Source of the DNA: Marivita sp. GX14005
GTDB lineage: Bacteria > Pseudomonadota > Alphaproteobacteria > Rhodobacterales > Rhodobacteraceae
DNA length: 64,000 bases
Assembly: GCF_023370775.1 (NCBI RefSeq)
Contig: NZ_JAMCCQ010000003.1
Coordinates: 186,001-250,000, forward strand
Reading direction: 5' to 3'
Part shown: positions 9,233-17,714 of the stretch, one piece after another
How positions within the stretch are numbered: the first letter of the stretch is position 1
Layout: each line of letters opens with the position of its first letter
Notes under the pieces: generated by a model
What the model saw: the letters and a program-made list of their open reading frames with translations, nothing else
Told to the model about the DNA's origin: nothing
The model's database searches: none
Made by a program: the position numbers and the translations under genes

Positions 9233-10291
9233 TCAGGTGCCGCGGGCGAAACCGTGGAAGAAATCCTCGAAATGACGCGATGAGAGTTCGGCCTGCGCCA
9301 GAACGTCCATGGCCTGCGGGGAAAGCGCGTCTTCCATATAGGGCCGCATCGACAACCAGTCGCCGCTGCGCCCTTCGTCGAGATTGAACATCGCCTCGGA
9401 CATCTCGCGCATGGGCGTGGCGCGGGCGTCACTGCGGTCAAAGCGCATCCGGCCTTGCGTGAAGCCCTTGGCGAAGGCGGCATCGCCTGCGGTGGCCTGG
9501 TGCCAGTTGCAGACCAGGAATTCGTGGTAGTCGTCCTGGATGCTCACGTCTTCCCCCGGCGTGACCGCAAAGAGCGCGGTTTCGCGTTTCAGCCAATCGG
9601 TCCACATCGGCGGCGGCGTATCGCCGGCGTGGCGCAGCGCGATGCAGATTTCCGACAGAAGATCGGCATTCTGCTCGATGAAGGCCAGAAGCCCGGCGAA
9701 ATGCAGGCTGCGCTTCGCCGCTTCGTCGAGTTGCGGATCGCGGCGGCCGTATTCGCTGAGATAGAAGACGATATGTGTCAGCTCATAGGCCGCCTTCTTG
9801 TTCGGCAGCGCGAATGTGTCGGAACGCGCCATGAACTCGCGCACGCGGCTGTGCAGCGCCGGAATGTCGCCCCTGGGCGTGATGCCGCGCCGCGCCATCA
9901 GGCGCACCGCTTCAAGCCGCTGCAGATCGGAAAGCTCCGCCTGCGGAAGGTTTTGCGCCTCCGTCCAGCGCACCAGCGCCTCCGCCGTGTCCCCGGCCAT
10001 GCCGAGATCTTCCAGATCGAGCGCGATGGACAGGAAGAAGCGGTAATATTGCGGGAAAAAGCGCATCCGCTTTTCGATGCTGCGGTAGAATTCGACATAG
10101 GGCGCGAGCGCAGCCTCGCCCGGTGCGGCCCCCGTGCATTCCAGGATATTCAGGATCTCGGCGTTTTCCTTGAGCCAGAACACATCGTCGCCAAAGCGCC
10201 GGTGATCGGCAAAGCAGCCCAGAAGCGCGCCGAGACGCGCTTCGGGAGTGTCGATCCGGGACGGGGGGGTAAGTTGAATGACATTAGTCAT
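9233..10291 (-). CDS. uncharacterised helical protein, partner of the repeat peptide gene
   Basis: A 352-residue protein that I cannot assign to a characterised family. It has no signal peptide, membrane segment, nucleotide-binding loop or cysteine cluster, and it looks mostly alpha-helical and soluble. Stretches such as FFPQYYRFFLSIALDLEDLG, KKAAYELTHIVFYLSEYGRRD and EFLVCNWHQATAGDAAF look like conserved-core sequence. It lies 56 bp downstream of the tandem-repeat gene on the same strand, with an R1 repeat at its 3' end, so the two probably form a bicistronic unit. It may be one of the Rhodobacteraceae DUF families (DUF6902 comes to mind, unchecked). A role in processing or moving the repeat protein is inference only. 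Confidence 0.8.
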   Translation of the reverse strand: MTNVIQLTPPSRIDTPEARLGALLGCFADHRRFGDDVFWLKENAEILNILECTGAAPGEAALAPYVEFYRSIEKRMRFFPQYYRFFLSIALDLEDLGMAGDTAEALVRWTEAQNLPQAELSDLQRLEAVRLMARRGITPRGDIPALHSRVREFMARSDTFALPNKKAAYELTHIVFYLSEYGRRDPQLDEAAKRSLHFAGLLAFIEQNADLLSEICIALRHAGDTPPPMWTDWLKRETALFAVTPGEDVSIQDDYHEFLVCNWHQATAGDAAFAKGFTQGRMRFDRSDARATPMREMSEAMFNLDEGRSGDWLSMRPYMEDALSPQAMDVLAQAELSSRHFEDFFHGFARGT

Positions 10292-10347
10292 ATCCGTGCC
10301 TCCATTTGGGTCGAAGGACGGGCCGCCCCGTCCCGGGTCGGTTCCGA

Positions 10348-10830
10348 TCAGGACGCCGAGGTGAAGAGCGCGCAGCCTTCGCCCTGATGCGTCTTCTCGA
10401 GCGTGACCGGACCGGACGCCGAAGTGAACGCTTCGACCGCGTTGCCGGTGCTGGCGCCGGAGGTCGTCGGCATGGACGCGGAGGTGAACGCTTCGACCGC
10501 GTTGCCGGTGCTGGCGTCGGAGGTCGTTGGCATGGACGCGGAGGTGAAGGCCTCGACAGCGTCGCCGGTGCTGGCGCCGGAGGTCGTCGGCATGGACGCG
10601 GAGGTGAACGCTTCGACCGCGTTGCCGGTGCTGGCGACGGAGGTCGTCGGCATGGACGCGGAGGTGAACGCCTCTACGGCGCTGCCCAGGAACGCGCAGC
10701 TGCCGAGCGGGCCCGAGGCCGAGGTGTAGAGCGCGGTCGCATCGCCCTCGTGAATATCGCTGTGGCCGGCAATATTGCGCTGATCCTGCACGAAGAATTC
10801 GGTAGTCTGGATTTTACGAACTGCGGTCAT
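10348..10830 (-). CDS. small protein with four 20-residue tandem repeats (xTSAS motif)
   Basis: A 160-residue protein starting MTAVRKIQTTEFFVQDQRN. The ATG at 10830 is preceded by AAAGGAGG at ideal spacing; a longer frame to 10932 lacks this. After a 30-residue leader-like region come four contiguous 20-residue units (AVEAFTSASMPTTSxASTGN), flanked by degenerate ones. The motif [FY]TSAS occurs seven times, and the protein ends exactly at FTSAS. The body has almost no lysine or arginine and is rich in Ser, Thr and Ala, without a signal peptide. Candidate readings are a multi-core precursor peptide, a low-complexity surface or storage protein, or a scaffold. A DUF6749-like family is possible (memory, unchecked). 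Function unknown. Confidence 0.8.
   Translation of the reverse strand: MTAVRKIQTTEFFVQDQRNIAGHSDIHEGDATALYTSASGPLGSCAFLGSAVEAFTSASMPTTSVASTGNAVEAFTSASMPTTSGASTGDAVEAFTSASMPTTSDASTGNAVEAFTSASMPTTSGASTGNAVEAFTSASGPVTLEKTHQGEGCALFTSAS
10441..10680. repeat. four tandem 60-bp coding repeats
   Basis: Four head-to-tail copies of exactly 60 bp (10441, 10501, 10561, 10621) differ from each other at only a few positions. Each encodes one 20-residue unit of the gene on the minus strand. The near-identity at DNA level, including third positions, indicates recent duplication or gene conversion. There are no spacers, so this is not a CRISPR array. Confidence 0.95.
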
Positions 10831-10924
10831 TGGTGCCTCCTTTGGCGTGGTTGATGGAGACAGGCTGGCACGCAAAAATTGAAGTTGAGAAGATAAATTC
10901 TTGCTTAGGATGTGTTGCCGCAGG

Positions 10925-11008
10925 TTATCCACATGAACACTCTCCTATAGGTTGTTTTGACGTCAGGTGAGTTTTGGTTATCCACATGAGCGAAAAAACT
11001 GGGGATAA
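10925..11008. promoter_or_regulatory. DnaA-box cluster upstream of the repeat gene
   Basis: Two perfect TTATCCACA boxes lie in direct orientation at 10925-10933 and 10978-10986. A one-mismatch box TTATCCCCA lies on the other strand (11000-11008). The surrounding 10831-11174 interval has no credible gene and is AT-rich for this genome (runs such as TTGTTTTGACG and GAAAAAACT). It separates the divergent repeat gene and xth. DnaA-regulated transcription or a DnaA-titration site fits better than an origin, since no origin-linked genes are nearby. Confidence 0.6.
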
Positions 11009-11174
11009 GTTTTCGGTGCCCTAACAACCCACAGGCGAGCCGTGAAAAGCGGTATCACTTTCGGGCTGATCCGCCTCGCGAGGCCCGGAATCACCGCCCC
11101 TCGATTCGCGGCTTTGCGCCTTGCAGGCGGGCTGGCCAGTTGGGATAGAGAGGCAAAAGCCCCGGAGATGCCCG

Positions 11175-11957
11175 ATGAAGATCGCGACGTTCAATATCAA
11201 CGGAATCAAGGCCCGCCTGCCCGCCCTGATCGATTGGCTGCAGGGTAGCGCGCCCGACGTGGTGCTTTTGCAGGAGATCAAGTCGGTCGATGAAGGCTTC
11301 CCGCGCGAGGCGATCGAGGATCTGGGCTACCGGGTCGAAACCCACGGGCAGAAGGGCTTCAACGGGGTCGCGATCCTGTCGAAGCTGCCGCTCGAGGATA
11401 TCGTGCGCGGCTTGCCCGGCGATTCCAGCGACGAACAGGCGCGCTGGATCGAGGCGACGGTGATCGGAGACAAGGACGCGGTGCGGCTCTGCGGGCTCTA
11501 CCTGCCCAATGGCAACCCGGCGCCGGGGCCGAAATACGACTACAAGCTGGCCTGGATGGCGCGGCTGAAGGCGCGGGCCGAGGCGCTGCTGGCCGATGAG
11601 ATGCCGGCGCTGATGGCAGGCGATTACAATGTCATCCCGCAGCCCGAGGATGCCGCGCATCCTGAAAGATGGGTGGATGACGCGCTCTTTCTGCCGCAAA
11701 CGCGCGCGGCGTTCCGCGAGATCCTCAACCTTGGATTCACCGAAGCCTTCCGCGCCCGCACCCAGGGCGGCGGGCATTACTCCTTCTGGGATTACCAGGC
11801 CGGCGCATGGGAGCGGAACAACGGGATCCGCATCGATCATTTTCTGCTCACGCCGGGCTGCGCCGACATGATGACCGATTGCTGGATCGAGAAAGAGGTT
11901 CGCGCCGGTGAGAAACCGTCGGATCACGTGCCGGTCTGGGTGACGCTCGACGCCTGA
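11175..11957 (+). CDS. xth: exodeoxyribonuclease III
   Basis: A 260-residue EEP-superfamily nuclease for base-excision repair (AP endonuclease and 3'-5' exonuclease). Family residues are visible: the N-terminal MKIATFNINGIKARLPAL, LLQEIKS with the metal-binding Glu, AGDYNVIP with Asp-Asn, RIDHFLLTP, and the C-terminal SDHVPVWV with the catalytic Asp-His. The start was set at the ATG giving MKIATFN, because the longer frame adds 18 residues foreign to the family. The gene is divergent from the repeat-peptide unit. Confidence 0.95.
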   Translation: MKIATFNINGIKARLPALIDWLQGSAPDVVLLQEIKSVDEGFPREAIEDLGYRVETHGQKGFNGVAILSKLPLEDIVRGLPGDSSDEQARWIEATVIGDKDAVRLCGLYLPNGNPAPGPKYDYKLAWMARLKARAEALLADEMPALMAGDYNVIPQPEDAAHPERWVDDALFLPQTRAAFREILNLGFTEAFRARTQGGGHYSFWDYQAGAWERNNGIRIDHFLLTPGCADMMTDCWIEKEVRAGEKPSDHVPVWVTLDA

Positions 11958-12029
11958 CCTCGCGCCGCCTTGCGCTACATGGCGCGGCGGCATACATGCA
12001 TTTGCAATACCAATAACGGAGGGCGCCAC

Positions 12030-12272
12030 ATGGCCATGCAAGCGCAGGAGATCGAGGATCTGATCCGCGCCGAGTTTCCCGACGCGAAGATCACCATCAC
12101 CGATCTTGCCGGAGACGGGAACCACTATGCCGCCGAGGTCGTGGACGAGAGCTTTCGCGGCAAGAACCGGGTGCAGCAGCAGCGCGCGGTCTATGCGGCG
12201 CTCAAGGGCAAGATGGACGGCTCGCAGGGCGAGCTGCACGCGCTTGCGCTGACCACGAAGGCGCCGGAGTGA
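12030..12272 (+). CDS. bolA: BolA family protein
   Basis: An 80-residue BolA-like protein (MAMQAQEIEDLIRAEFPDAKITITDLAG...). It has the conserved GDGNHYAAEVV and RVQQQRAVYAALKGKM segments of the class II KH-like fold. A GGAGG ribosome site precedes the ATG. BolA proteins pair with CGFS monothiol glutaredoxins through a shared 2Fe-2S cluster, and grxD lies 143 bp downstream on the same strand. The pair probably works in iron sensing or Fe-S trafficking. Confidence 0.93.
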   Translation: MAMQAQEIEDLIRAEFPDAKITITDLAGDGNHYAAEVVDESFRGKNRVQQQRAVYAALKGKMDGSQGELHALALTTKAPE

Positions 12273-12276
12273 TCCG

Positions 12277-12423
12277 TTGGACCGGGTGCTGAGCATCCTC
12301 GCCAACAGCTGGCCGGTTCTTGCCGCGCTGGCGATCGTGGGGGTGATTACCTTTGGGGCGACGATGCCCTACATTCGGCGTGATCGGAAACGCCGCGAAG
12401 AGATGGAGCAAGACAATGACTGA
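12277..12423 (+). CDS. small single-pass membrane protein between bolA and grxD
   Basis: A 48-codon frame starting with TTG (12277; a GTG at 12286 is an alternative) encodes [21 protein letters not shown] and on to a basic/acidic tail [15 protein letters not shown]. It has one membrane helix (about residues 9-30) and an N-out/C-in charge pattern. It starts 4 bp after the bolA stop, and its TGA overlaps the grxD ATG by 8 bp, a spacing typical of a genuine operon member. Function unknown. The start codon is the weakest point. Confidence 0.55.
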   Translation: MDRVLSILANSWPVLAALAIVGVITFGATMPYIRRDRKRREEMEQDND

Positions 12424-12778
12424 CGCCAAACAGCAGATCGAGGACACCGTCAAAGCGAACGATGTGGTGCTGTATATGAAGGGCACAAAGGCGATGCCGC
12501 AATGCGGGTTCTCGAGCCGCGTGGCCGGGGTGCTCAACTACATGGCCATCGACTACAAGGATGTGAACGTGCTCGAGGACGAGGCGATCCGGCAGGGCAT
12601 CAAGGACTATTCGGACTGGCCGACCATTCCGCAGCTTTACGTCAAGGGCGAGTTCGTCGGCGGGTGCGACATCATCACAGAAATGACGCTCTCGGGCGAG
12701 CTCGACAAACTGTTCGAGGAAAACGGCGTGGCCTATGACAAGGACGCCGCCGAGAAAATCCGCGAAGCGAACGCCTGA
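12416..12778 (+). CDS. grxD: monothiol glutaredoxin (Grx4 type)
   Basis: A 120-residue monothiol glutaredoxin with the CGFS active site (Cys30 in PQCGFSSR), [19 protein letters not shown] for glutathione binding, and the C-terminal GELDKLF. CGFS glutaredoxins carry 2Fe-2S clusters and work with BolA, which is encoded just upstream. The start overlaps the end of the small membrane ORF. A clear terminator follows the stop. Confidence 0.95.
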   Translation: MTDAKQQIEDTVKANDVVLYMKGTKAMPQCGFSSRVAGVLNYMAIDYKDVNVLEDEAIRQGIKDYSDWPTIPQLYVKGEFVGGCDIITEMTLSGELDKLFEENGVAYDKDAAEKIREANA

Positions 12779-12801
12779 ACGGACCGCTCCCCGAAACGAC
12801 G

Positions 12802-12829
12802 AACGGCGCCCAACGAGGCGCCGTTTTTT
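12802..12829 (+). terminator. rho-independent terminator after grxD
   Basis: Stem AACGGCGCC (12802-12810), loop CAACGA, and stem GGCGCCGTT (12817-12825) run into a T tract (TTTTTT in total). It lies 24 bp after the grxD stop and is also followed closely by the convergent zapA end. Confidence 0.88.
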
Positions 12830-12856
12830 GTATCTGAGCCCTCGCGGGTCTGTGGA

Positions 12857-13261
12857 TCAGGACGGCTCCTGCCCGGCCTTCTCCTCGACATCGCGGGCAA
12901 GCGCCTCGGTCCGAGCGGCGATCTCCTGCAGGGTCTCGGTGACTTCGGTGGGCACCACGGGCACCTCGATGCGATCCGGCTCGGGCGGCGGCGCGTCCTT
13001 CAGACTTCGCAGCTCGGCCTGATAGGCGGCGGCGCGGTCTTCCAGTTCGCGCAATTTGTCCTCCAGCCCGGCGGTCTTGTCGGCAAGCATGAGCCCGGCC
13101 ATCAAGAGCATCCGCGATTCCGGGATGCGCCCGACCTGCTGGCCCAGCACCTGCGCCTCGATATCCAGCATCCGCGCGGCAGAGAGCAGATATTGTTCCT
13201 CGCCTTCCTGGCAGGCCACGTCGAAATTGCGGCCGCCGATGGTGATCTCGATCTCCGGCAT
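12857..13261 (-). CDS. zapA: cell division protein ZapA
   Basis: A 134-residue ZapA-like protein. The N-terminal MPEIEITIGGRNFDVACQEGEEQYL followed by ARMLDIEAQVL is the ZapA head domain, and the rest is coiled coil with an acidic tail. ZapA cross-links FtsZ filaments at the Z-ring. The ATG at 13261 overlaps the upstream TGA; a GTG one codon earlier is also possible. It forms a tight two-gene unit with the coiled-coil protein upstream. Confidence 0.88.
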   Translation of the reverse strand: MPEIEITIGGRNFDVACQEGEEQYLLSAARMLDIEAQVLGQQVGRIPESRMLLMAGLMLADKTAGLEDKLRELEDRAAAYQAELRSLKDAPPPEPDRIEVPVVPTEVTETLQEIAARTEALARDVEEKAGQEPS

Positions 13262-13809
13262 CACGTCGCCTCCTGTTCAATTGCCGCCTCTTCGAGCAAC
13301 GGCGCGAGCGAGGCAAGGACCGCTTGCGTCTCGGCCGCCTCGACCGCGCGCTCGGCGCGCAGCCCTTCGAGCTCGGCCAGCATCGCCTTGTTGATCAGAT
13401 GCGGCTCGCCGACATTCTCGGCCAGCGCGCTGCGCAATTCCTCATTCGTGGCGCGCAGCATCTCGTTGGCCTTGCGCAACCGCTGCATTTCCTGATCGAG
13501 CGCCGCGATGTCCATTGCCGGCGCCGCTTCGCTCGAAGGCTGAGGTGCGGCCTCGGCCCGCGCCGCGTCGAGTTCCTGCCGATGCGTCTCGCGCAGCTTG
13601 CGCACCCGTTCCTCGAGCTGCGCATTGGCAAGCTTCTCTTCCTCGAGCGCCTCGCGCAGCCGTGACACCTCCTCGGCATCCGGCTCCGATGCCTGCCCGG
13701 CCGGGGCGGGAGACGCTTCGGCCGCGCGCGCCTCGATCCGTGCGACGCCTTGCGCCACACGGTCCAGCGCCGCGGTGATGCGGTGTTGCAAATCGTCGAT
13801 CTGGGTCAT
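13261..13809 (-). CDS. coiled-coil protein upstream of zapA
   Basis: A 182-residue acidic protein starting MTQIDDLQHRITAALDRVAQG. It is almost entirely heptad-like, with long Glu/Arg/Leu-rich coiled coils (SRLREALEEEKLANAQLEER, MQRLRKANEMLRATNEELRS), and there is no membrane segment. The longer ORF extending to 14187 is rejected because the extra N-terminus is compositionally unlike the rest. Overlap with zapA suggests a joint role at the divisome, but this is inferred from position only. Confidence 0.8.
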   Translation of the reverse strand: MTQIDDLQHRITAALDRVAQGVARIEARAAEASPAPAGQASEPDAEEVSRLREALEEEKLANAQLEERVRKLRETHRQELDAARAEAAPQPSSEAAPAMDIAALDQEMQRLRKANEMLRATNEELRSALAENVGEPHLINKAMLAELEGLRAERAVEAAETQAVLASLAPLLEEAAIEQEAT

Positions 13810-14047
13810 CTGCCTGATCCCTGCTTTTCCGGCGCGCCGCCGCGGTCTGGCGCGGCAATCCGGGATTTTTTCCGTTCTTCCGAAACGAATCGCTCGGTTC
13901 TCTTGATGTGAAAGTTTAACAACCCGGCGGCAGAAATGCGCCCCCCTTCGCGCGCCATGCGCGGGGCTGCGCCTTGAACTCTGCCGCGACGCTGCTATTG
14001 AGCGCCGTGACTGACCTTCCTCTCCTGACGACAAGGACGTATGGCAC

Positions 14048-16093
14048 GTGGATATCGAGACCCTCAAAGCGCAGAACCCTGACCACTGGACCAAGGCCGC
14101 CGCGATCCGCGCCCTTACGCTGGATGCCGTGGCCGAAGCAAATTCGGGCCATTCCGGAATGCCGATCGGCATGGCCGATGTTGCCACCGTTCTTTACCAG
14201 AACCACCTGAAATTCGACGCCGCCCATCCCGATTGGCACGACCGCGACCGGTTCATCCTTTCGGCGGGCCACGGCTCGATGCTGCTGTATTCCCTGCTTT
14301 ACCTGACGGGCGATCCGGAGATCACGCTGGAGGAAATCAGGAACTTCCGCCAATGGGGCGCGAAAACCGCCGGGCACCCCGAGAATTTCCTCGCCCGCGC
14401 CATCGAGACGACGACCGGCCCGCTCGGTCAGGGCATCGCAAATTCCGTCGGCTTCGCGATGGCCGAAGAAGCCCTGCGCGCGCGGTTCGGCAAGAAGCTG
14501 GTCGATCACCATACCTATGTGATCGCAGGTGACGGTTGCCTGATGGAAGGTATCAGCCACGAGGCCATCGGCATCGCCGGACGGCAGAAACTCTCGCGGC
14601 TGATCGTCTTCTGGGACAACAACAACATCACCATCGACGGCAAGGTCGATCTGTCCGATTGCACCGATCAGGTGACGCGGTTCGAAGCCTCCGGCTGGCA
14701 TGTCCAGGAGATCGACGGGCATGACCCCGCCGCCATCGACGCTGCGATCACGGCGGCCAAAAAGGACGATCGCCCCTCGATGATCGCTTGCAAGACGCAT
14801 ATCGCGCTCGGCCATGCGGCGCAGGACACCTCTAAGGGCCACGGCGCGCTTACCGATGCCGACCAGAACGCCGCCGCAAAGGCCGAATGGGGCTGGACCA
14901 CCGGCCCGTTCGAAGTGCCCTCGGAGATCAAATCCGCCTGGGAAGAGATTGGCCGCCGCGGCGCGGACGCGCGCAAGGCGTGGCAGGAACGGCTGGAGGG
15001 CATGTCTTCCTCGAAACAGGCGGAATTCGCCCGCACGATGGCCGGCGACGCGCCGAAAAAGCTGTCCTCGACAATCAAGGCACTGAAAAAGCAGGTCAGC
15101 GAAACGGCGCCCAAGGTGGCAACGCGCAAGTCCTCGGAAATGGTGCTGGAGGTCGTCAACCCGATCCTGCCGGAAACCTTCGGCGGCTCGGCCGATCTGA
15201 CCGGCTCGAACAACACGAAAACCGGCGATCTGGATGTGTTCGATGTGGGCAACCGCAAGGGCCGCTACATGTATTGGGGCATCCGCGAACATGGCATGGC
15301 CTCGGCGATGAACGGCATGGCGCTGCATGGCGGCATCCGGCCCTATGGCGGCACGTTCATGTGCTTTACCGACTACGCCCGCCCCGCAATGCGCCTTGCC
15401 GCGCTGATGAAGGTGCCGACGGTCTTCGTGATGACCCATGACAGCATCGGCCTTGGCGAGGACGGCCCGACGCACCAGCCGGTCGAGCATCTGGCGATCA
15501 GCCGCGCGACGCCGAACACGCTTGTCTTCCGCCCCGCCGACACGGTGGAAACGGCGGAGGCCTGGGAAATCGCGCTGACGCAGAAGGCCACGCCTTCGGT
15601 GCTGTCGCTCACCCGGCAGGGGCTGTCGACGGTGCGGACCGAGCACAAGACCAAGAATCTCACCGCGCAGGGCGCCTATGTTCTGGCCGATGCGGAGGGC
15701 AAGCGGCAGGCGATCCTGATGGCGACAGGCTCCGAGGTCGAGATCGCGATGGCCGCGCGGGACATTCTGCAGGATGAAGGGATCGGCACGCGCGTGGTCT
15801 CGATGCCGTGCTGGGAGCTCTTCGAGGAACAGGACGAGAAGTATCGCAAGCGCGTGCTGCCCGGCGGCCCGGTTCGCGTGGCCATCGAGGCCGGCATGCG
15901 CTTCGGCTGGGATCGCTGGCTCTTCGGCGAGCGCGGCAAGCGCGAGAAATCGGGCTTCGTCGGGATGCACGGCTTCGGTGCCTCGGCCCCGGCGGACAAG
16001 CTCTATGAAGAGTTCGGGATCACGGCGGACGCTGTCGCTCAAAAAGTGCGCGACCTCGTCGCCGGACATTGGCAACCCGATCCGCGCGTTTGA
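14048..16093 (+). CDS. tkt: transketolase
   Basis: A 681-residue thiamine-diphosphate enzyme moving two-carbon units between sugar phosphates in the pentose phosphate and related pathways. Landmarks are [15 protein letters not shown] near the N-terminus, [15 protein letters not shown], the ThDP motif [18 protein letters not shown] with [10 protein letters not shown] (about residues 160-195), and the central [18 protein letters not shown]. The start is GTG, with AAGGA about 10 bases upstream. An ATG seven bases earlier is out of frame and opens only a 13-codon ORF. Confidence 0.96.
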   Translation: MDIETLKAQNPDHWTKAAAIRALTLDAVAEANSGHSGMPIGMADVATVLYQNHLKFDAAHPDWHDRDRFILSAGHGSMLLYSLLYLTGDPEITLEEIRNFRQWGAKTAGHPENFLARAIETTTGPLGQGIANSVGFAMAEEALRARFGKKLVDHHTYVIAGDGCLMEGISHEAIGIAGRQKLSRLIVFWDNNNITIDGKVDLSDCTDQVTRFEASGWHVQEIDGHDPAAIDAAITAAKKDDRPSMIACKTHIALGHAAQDTSKGHGALTDADQNAAAKAEWGWTTGPFEVPSEIKSAWEEIGRRGADARKAWQERLEGMSSSKQAEFARTMAGDAPKKLSSTIKALKKQVSETAPKVATRKSSEMVLEVVNPILPETFGGSADLTGSNNTKTGDLDVFDVGNRKGRYMYWGIREHGMASAMNGMALHGGIRPYGGTFMCFTDYARPAMRLAALMKVPTVFVMTHDSIGLGEDGPTHQPVEHLAISRATPNTLVFRPADTVETAEAWEIALTQKATPSVLSLTRQGLSTVRTEHKTKNLTAQGAYVLADAEGKRQAILMATGSEVEIAMAARDILQDEGIGTRVVSMPCWELFEEQDEKYRKRVLPGGPVRVAIEAGMRFGWDRWLFGERGKREKSGFVGMHGFGASAPADKLYEEFGITADAVAQKVRDLVAGHWQPDPRV

Positions 16094-16121
16094 CTTCGGG
16101 CGCCGCGATGGGCCCAGGGTG

Positions 16122-16164
16122 TCGATGCGTCAACGCATCGAAGAAAATGCGTCGCCGCATTTTT
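16122..16164. repeat. double-hairpin intergenic repeat, copy B
   Basis: First hairpin CGATGCGT-CA-ACGCATCG (16123-16140), then AAAATGCG-TCGC-CGCATTTT (16144-16163) ending in a T run. It lies 28 bp after the tkt stop, so it also looks like the tkt terminator. The second hairpin differs in sequence from copies A and D but keeps position and shape. Confidence 0.7.
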
Positions 16165-16252
16165 GCGCTTGCTTCGCCGAAGCGCTGACCGTGACCCGCT
16201 CGCATGTCGCGCGGGATGCGGAAGCGCAATTCGGTCTGGCCCGCCTTGCCGC

Positions 16253-16561
16253 TCAGCGGTGAGGCGCGGCGCCCTCCGGCGCGGCCCGCCGGAAGACCGG
16301 CCGCGCCCGTTCCGACAGTGGCGGAGGGTCACGGTCCACGATCAGGCGCACGGGATCGCGGTTGCAGAAGATGACGAATTGATCGCCGTTTTCGACAAGT
16401 GTGAAGCCGCGTTTGAGCACTTCCTGAGCGAACGCCTCGCGCCCGACATAGCGTTCCACATCGCGCACCGCGCGATGCAGGACGCCGCCCCGGCCCACCG
16501 CCTTGGCGGAGAAGACGTTGCGGACCCAGTTTTCCGATTCGAGATAAGCAGGTATGGTCAT
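16253..16561 (-). CDS. conserved protein of unknown function, 102 aa
   Basis: A 102-residue soluble protein (MTIPAYLESENWVRNVFSAKA...). The middle, GGVLHRAVRDVERYVGREAF ... RGFTLVENGDQFVIFCNRDPV, resembles a Rhodobacteraceae family. From memory, members of that family are sometimes labelled N-(5'-phosphoribosyl)anthranilate isomerase in databases. That label looks wrong because the protein is too short for a TIM barrel and has no TrpF motif. It lies downstream of the YedI-like gene (46 bp gap) and may be co-transcribed. Confidence 0.75.
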   Translation of the reverse strand: MTIPAYLESENWVRNVFSAKAVGRGGVLHRAVRDVERYVGREAFAQEVLKRGFTLVENGDQFVIFCNRDPVRLIVDRDPPPLSERARPVFRRAAPEGAAPHR

Positions 16562-16607
16562 GACGCGATCTAACCGCGCGAAGATTTAGGATCGGTTAAT
16601 GCGCGTT

Positions 16608-17567
16608 CTAGATCCCCGAGGGCATGATCGCGCGCCAGATCGGGGCGACCAACTTCGTGCCGATGGGGATGAGCACAAGCCCCAGCGCCAGCCCCAGAAC
16701 GCCGTCCATCGCCGCGATCGCCGCCCATTGGCCGAACCCGCCGCCGCCGCCCGAAATCGCGACCGCGATGTCGTGGATGACGTGCTCCGGCGCGGCCCAG
16801 CCCAGTTCGGCCAGACCGTGCACGATGATATTGCCGCCCACCCAGAGCATTGCCGCCGTGCCGATCACCGTCAGCGCCTTGAGCAGTTTCGGCATCGCGC
16901 GCACGACCCCCCGGCCGAACCCGCGCGTCGCGCCGAGCCGTCCGTTCTGCGCCAGCCAAAGCCCGATATCGTCGAGTTTCACGATCAAGGCGACGCTGCC
17001 ATAGACCGCCAGCGTGATCATCACCGCCACCGCGGCAAGTGTCGCGGCCTCCATCCAGAACGTGCTTTGCGGGATGGCCGACAGCGCGATGGTCATGATC
17101 TCGGCCGACAGGATGAAATCGGTCTTGATCGCGCCCTTGATCTTCTGTTCCTCCAGATGGGCCGGATCTCCGATGGCGTGGCTGCCATCCGGCCCCGGAT
17201 CGTGACCGCCGCTGGAGAAAAGCGCATGCGCGATCTTCTCCGCGCCTTCGAAACAAAGATACGCCCCGCCGAGCATCAGCAGCGGCGGAATGGCCCAGGG
17301 CGCGAAGTTGGAAAGCGCGAGCCCCACCGGCAAAAGAAACACCAGCTTGTTGATGATCGACCCGCGCCCGATGCGCCAGATGATCGGCAGCTCGCGGCTC
17401 GCCTCGAAGCCCGAGACATATTTCGGCGTCACCGCGGCATCGTCGATCACCGCGCCGGCGGCCTTCGATCCGGCCTTCATCGCCTGCCCCATCACATCGT
17501 CCACCGAGGCCGCCGCGATCTTCGCGATCCCGGCCACATCGTCCAAAAGGGCAAGCAATCCGCTCAT
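16608..17567 (-). CDS. DUF808 (YedI-like) inner-membrane protein
   Basis: A 319-residue membrane protein starting MSGLLALLDDVAGIAKIAAAS. A good GGGAGA ribosome site and the family-typical N-terminus set the start at 17567; the ORF continues upstream without support. The family signature includes AAVTPKYVSGFEASRELPIIW, the hydrophobic hairpin LPPLLMLGGAYLCFEGAEKI (here with IPPLLM), and a later glycine-rich GGGGGFGQW loop. Four to six membrane helices are evident. The function of the family is unknown. Confidence 0.9.
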   Translation of the reverse strand: MSGLLALLDDVAGIAKIAAASVDDVMGQAMKAGSKAAGAVIDDAAVTPKYVSGFEASRELPIIWRIGRGSIINKLVFLLPVGLALSNFAPWAIPPLLMLGGAYLCFEGAEKIAHALFSSGGHDPGPDGSHAIGDPAHLEEQKIKGAIKTDFILSAEIMTIALSAIPQSTFWMEAATLAAVAVMITLAVYGSVALIVKLDDIGLWLAQNGRLGATRGFGRGVVRAMPKLLKALTVIGTAAMLWVGGNIIVHGLAELGWAAPEHVIHDIAVAISGGGGGFGQWAAIAAMDGVLGLALGLVLIPIGTKLVAPIWRAIMPSGI

Positions 17568-17684
17568 CTTCGTCTCCCGTCCATGCGCCTCAAAGCCTAA
17601 CGTCTCGGCGCGCGCGCCGCCAGCGTGCAGCATCCTGCACCCAACGCCGGACGTGCCGATCCGTTTCCGCAGATCACGCGCGCG

Positions 17685-17698
17685 TGTTAGCGCAAGCA
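17685..17698. promoter_or_regulatory. LacI-type operator-like site 1 before gap1
   Basis: TGTTAGCGCAAGCA agrees at 12 of 14 positions with the palindrome TGTTAGCGCTAACA found almost intact before edd. It lies about 115 bp upstream of gap1. Confidence 0.5.
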
Positions 17699-17714
17699 GG
17701 CGCCGGCGCGCGAC

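Noticed and set aside
10441-10680. CRISPR-like direct repeats
   Set aside because: The 60-bp repeats are contiguous, have no spacers and keep one reading frame, so they are coding repeats.
10831-10932. 34-codon N-terminal extension of the repeat protein
   Set aside because: The strong AAAGGAGG site just before the ATG at 10830 and the change of composition favour the shorter protein.
10925-11008. Chromosomal replication origin
   Set aside because: Three boxes only, no origin-linked genes in the window, and no obvious AT-rich unwinding element. Kept as a DnaA-box cluster rather than an origin.
14041-14082. 13-codon leader ORF (ATG at 14041) overlapping the tkt start
   Set aside because: Its ribosome-site spacing is too short and the peptide has no regulatory codon bias. 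Chance overlap is more likely.
13916-16075. A 719-codon open frame on the minus strand
   Set aside because: It is antisense to transketolase, whose motifs are clear. The opposite frame has no recognisable domain.
16599-17600. A 333-codon plus-strand frame
   Set aside because: It is opposite the YedI-like gene, with no membrane pattern or known motif.
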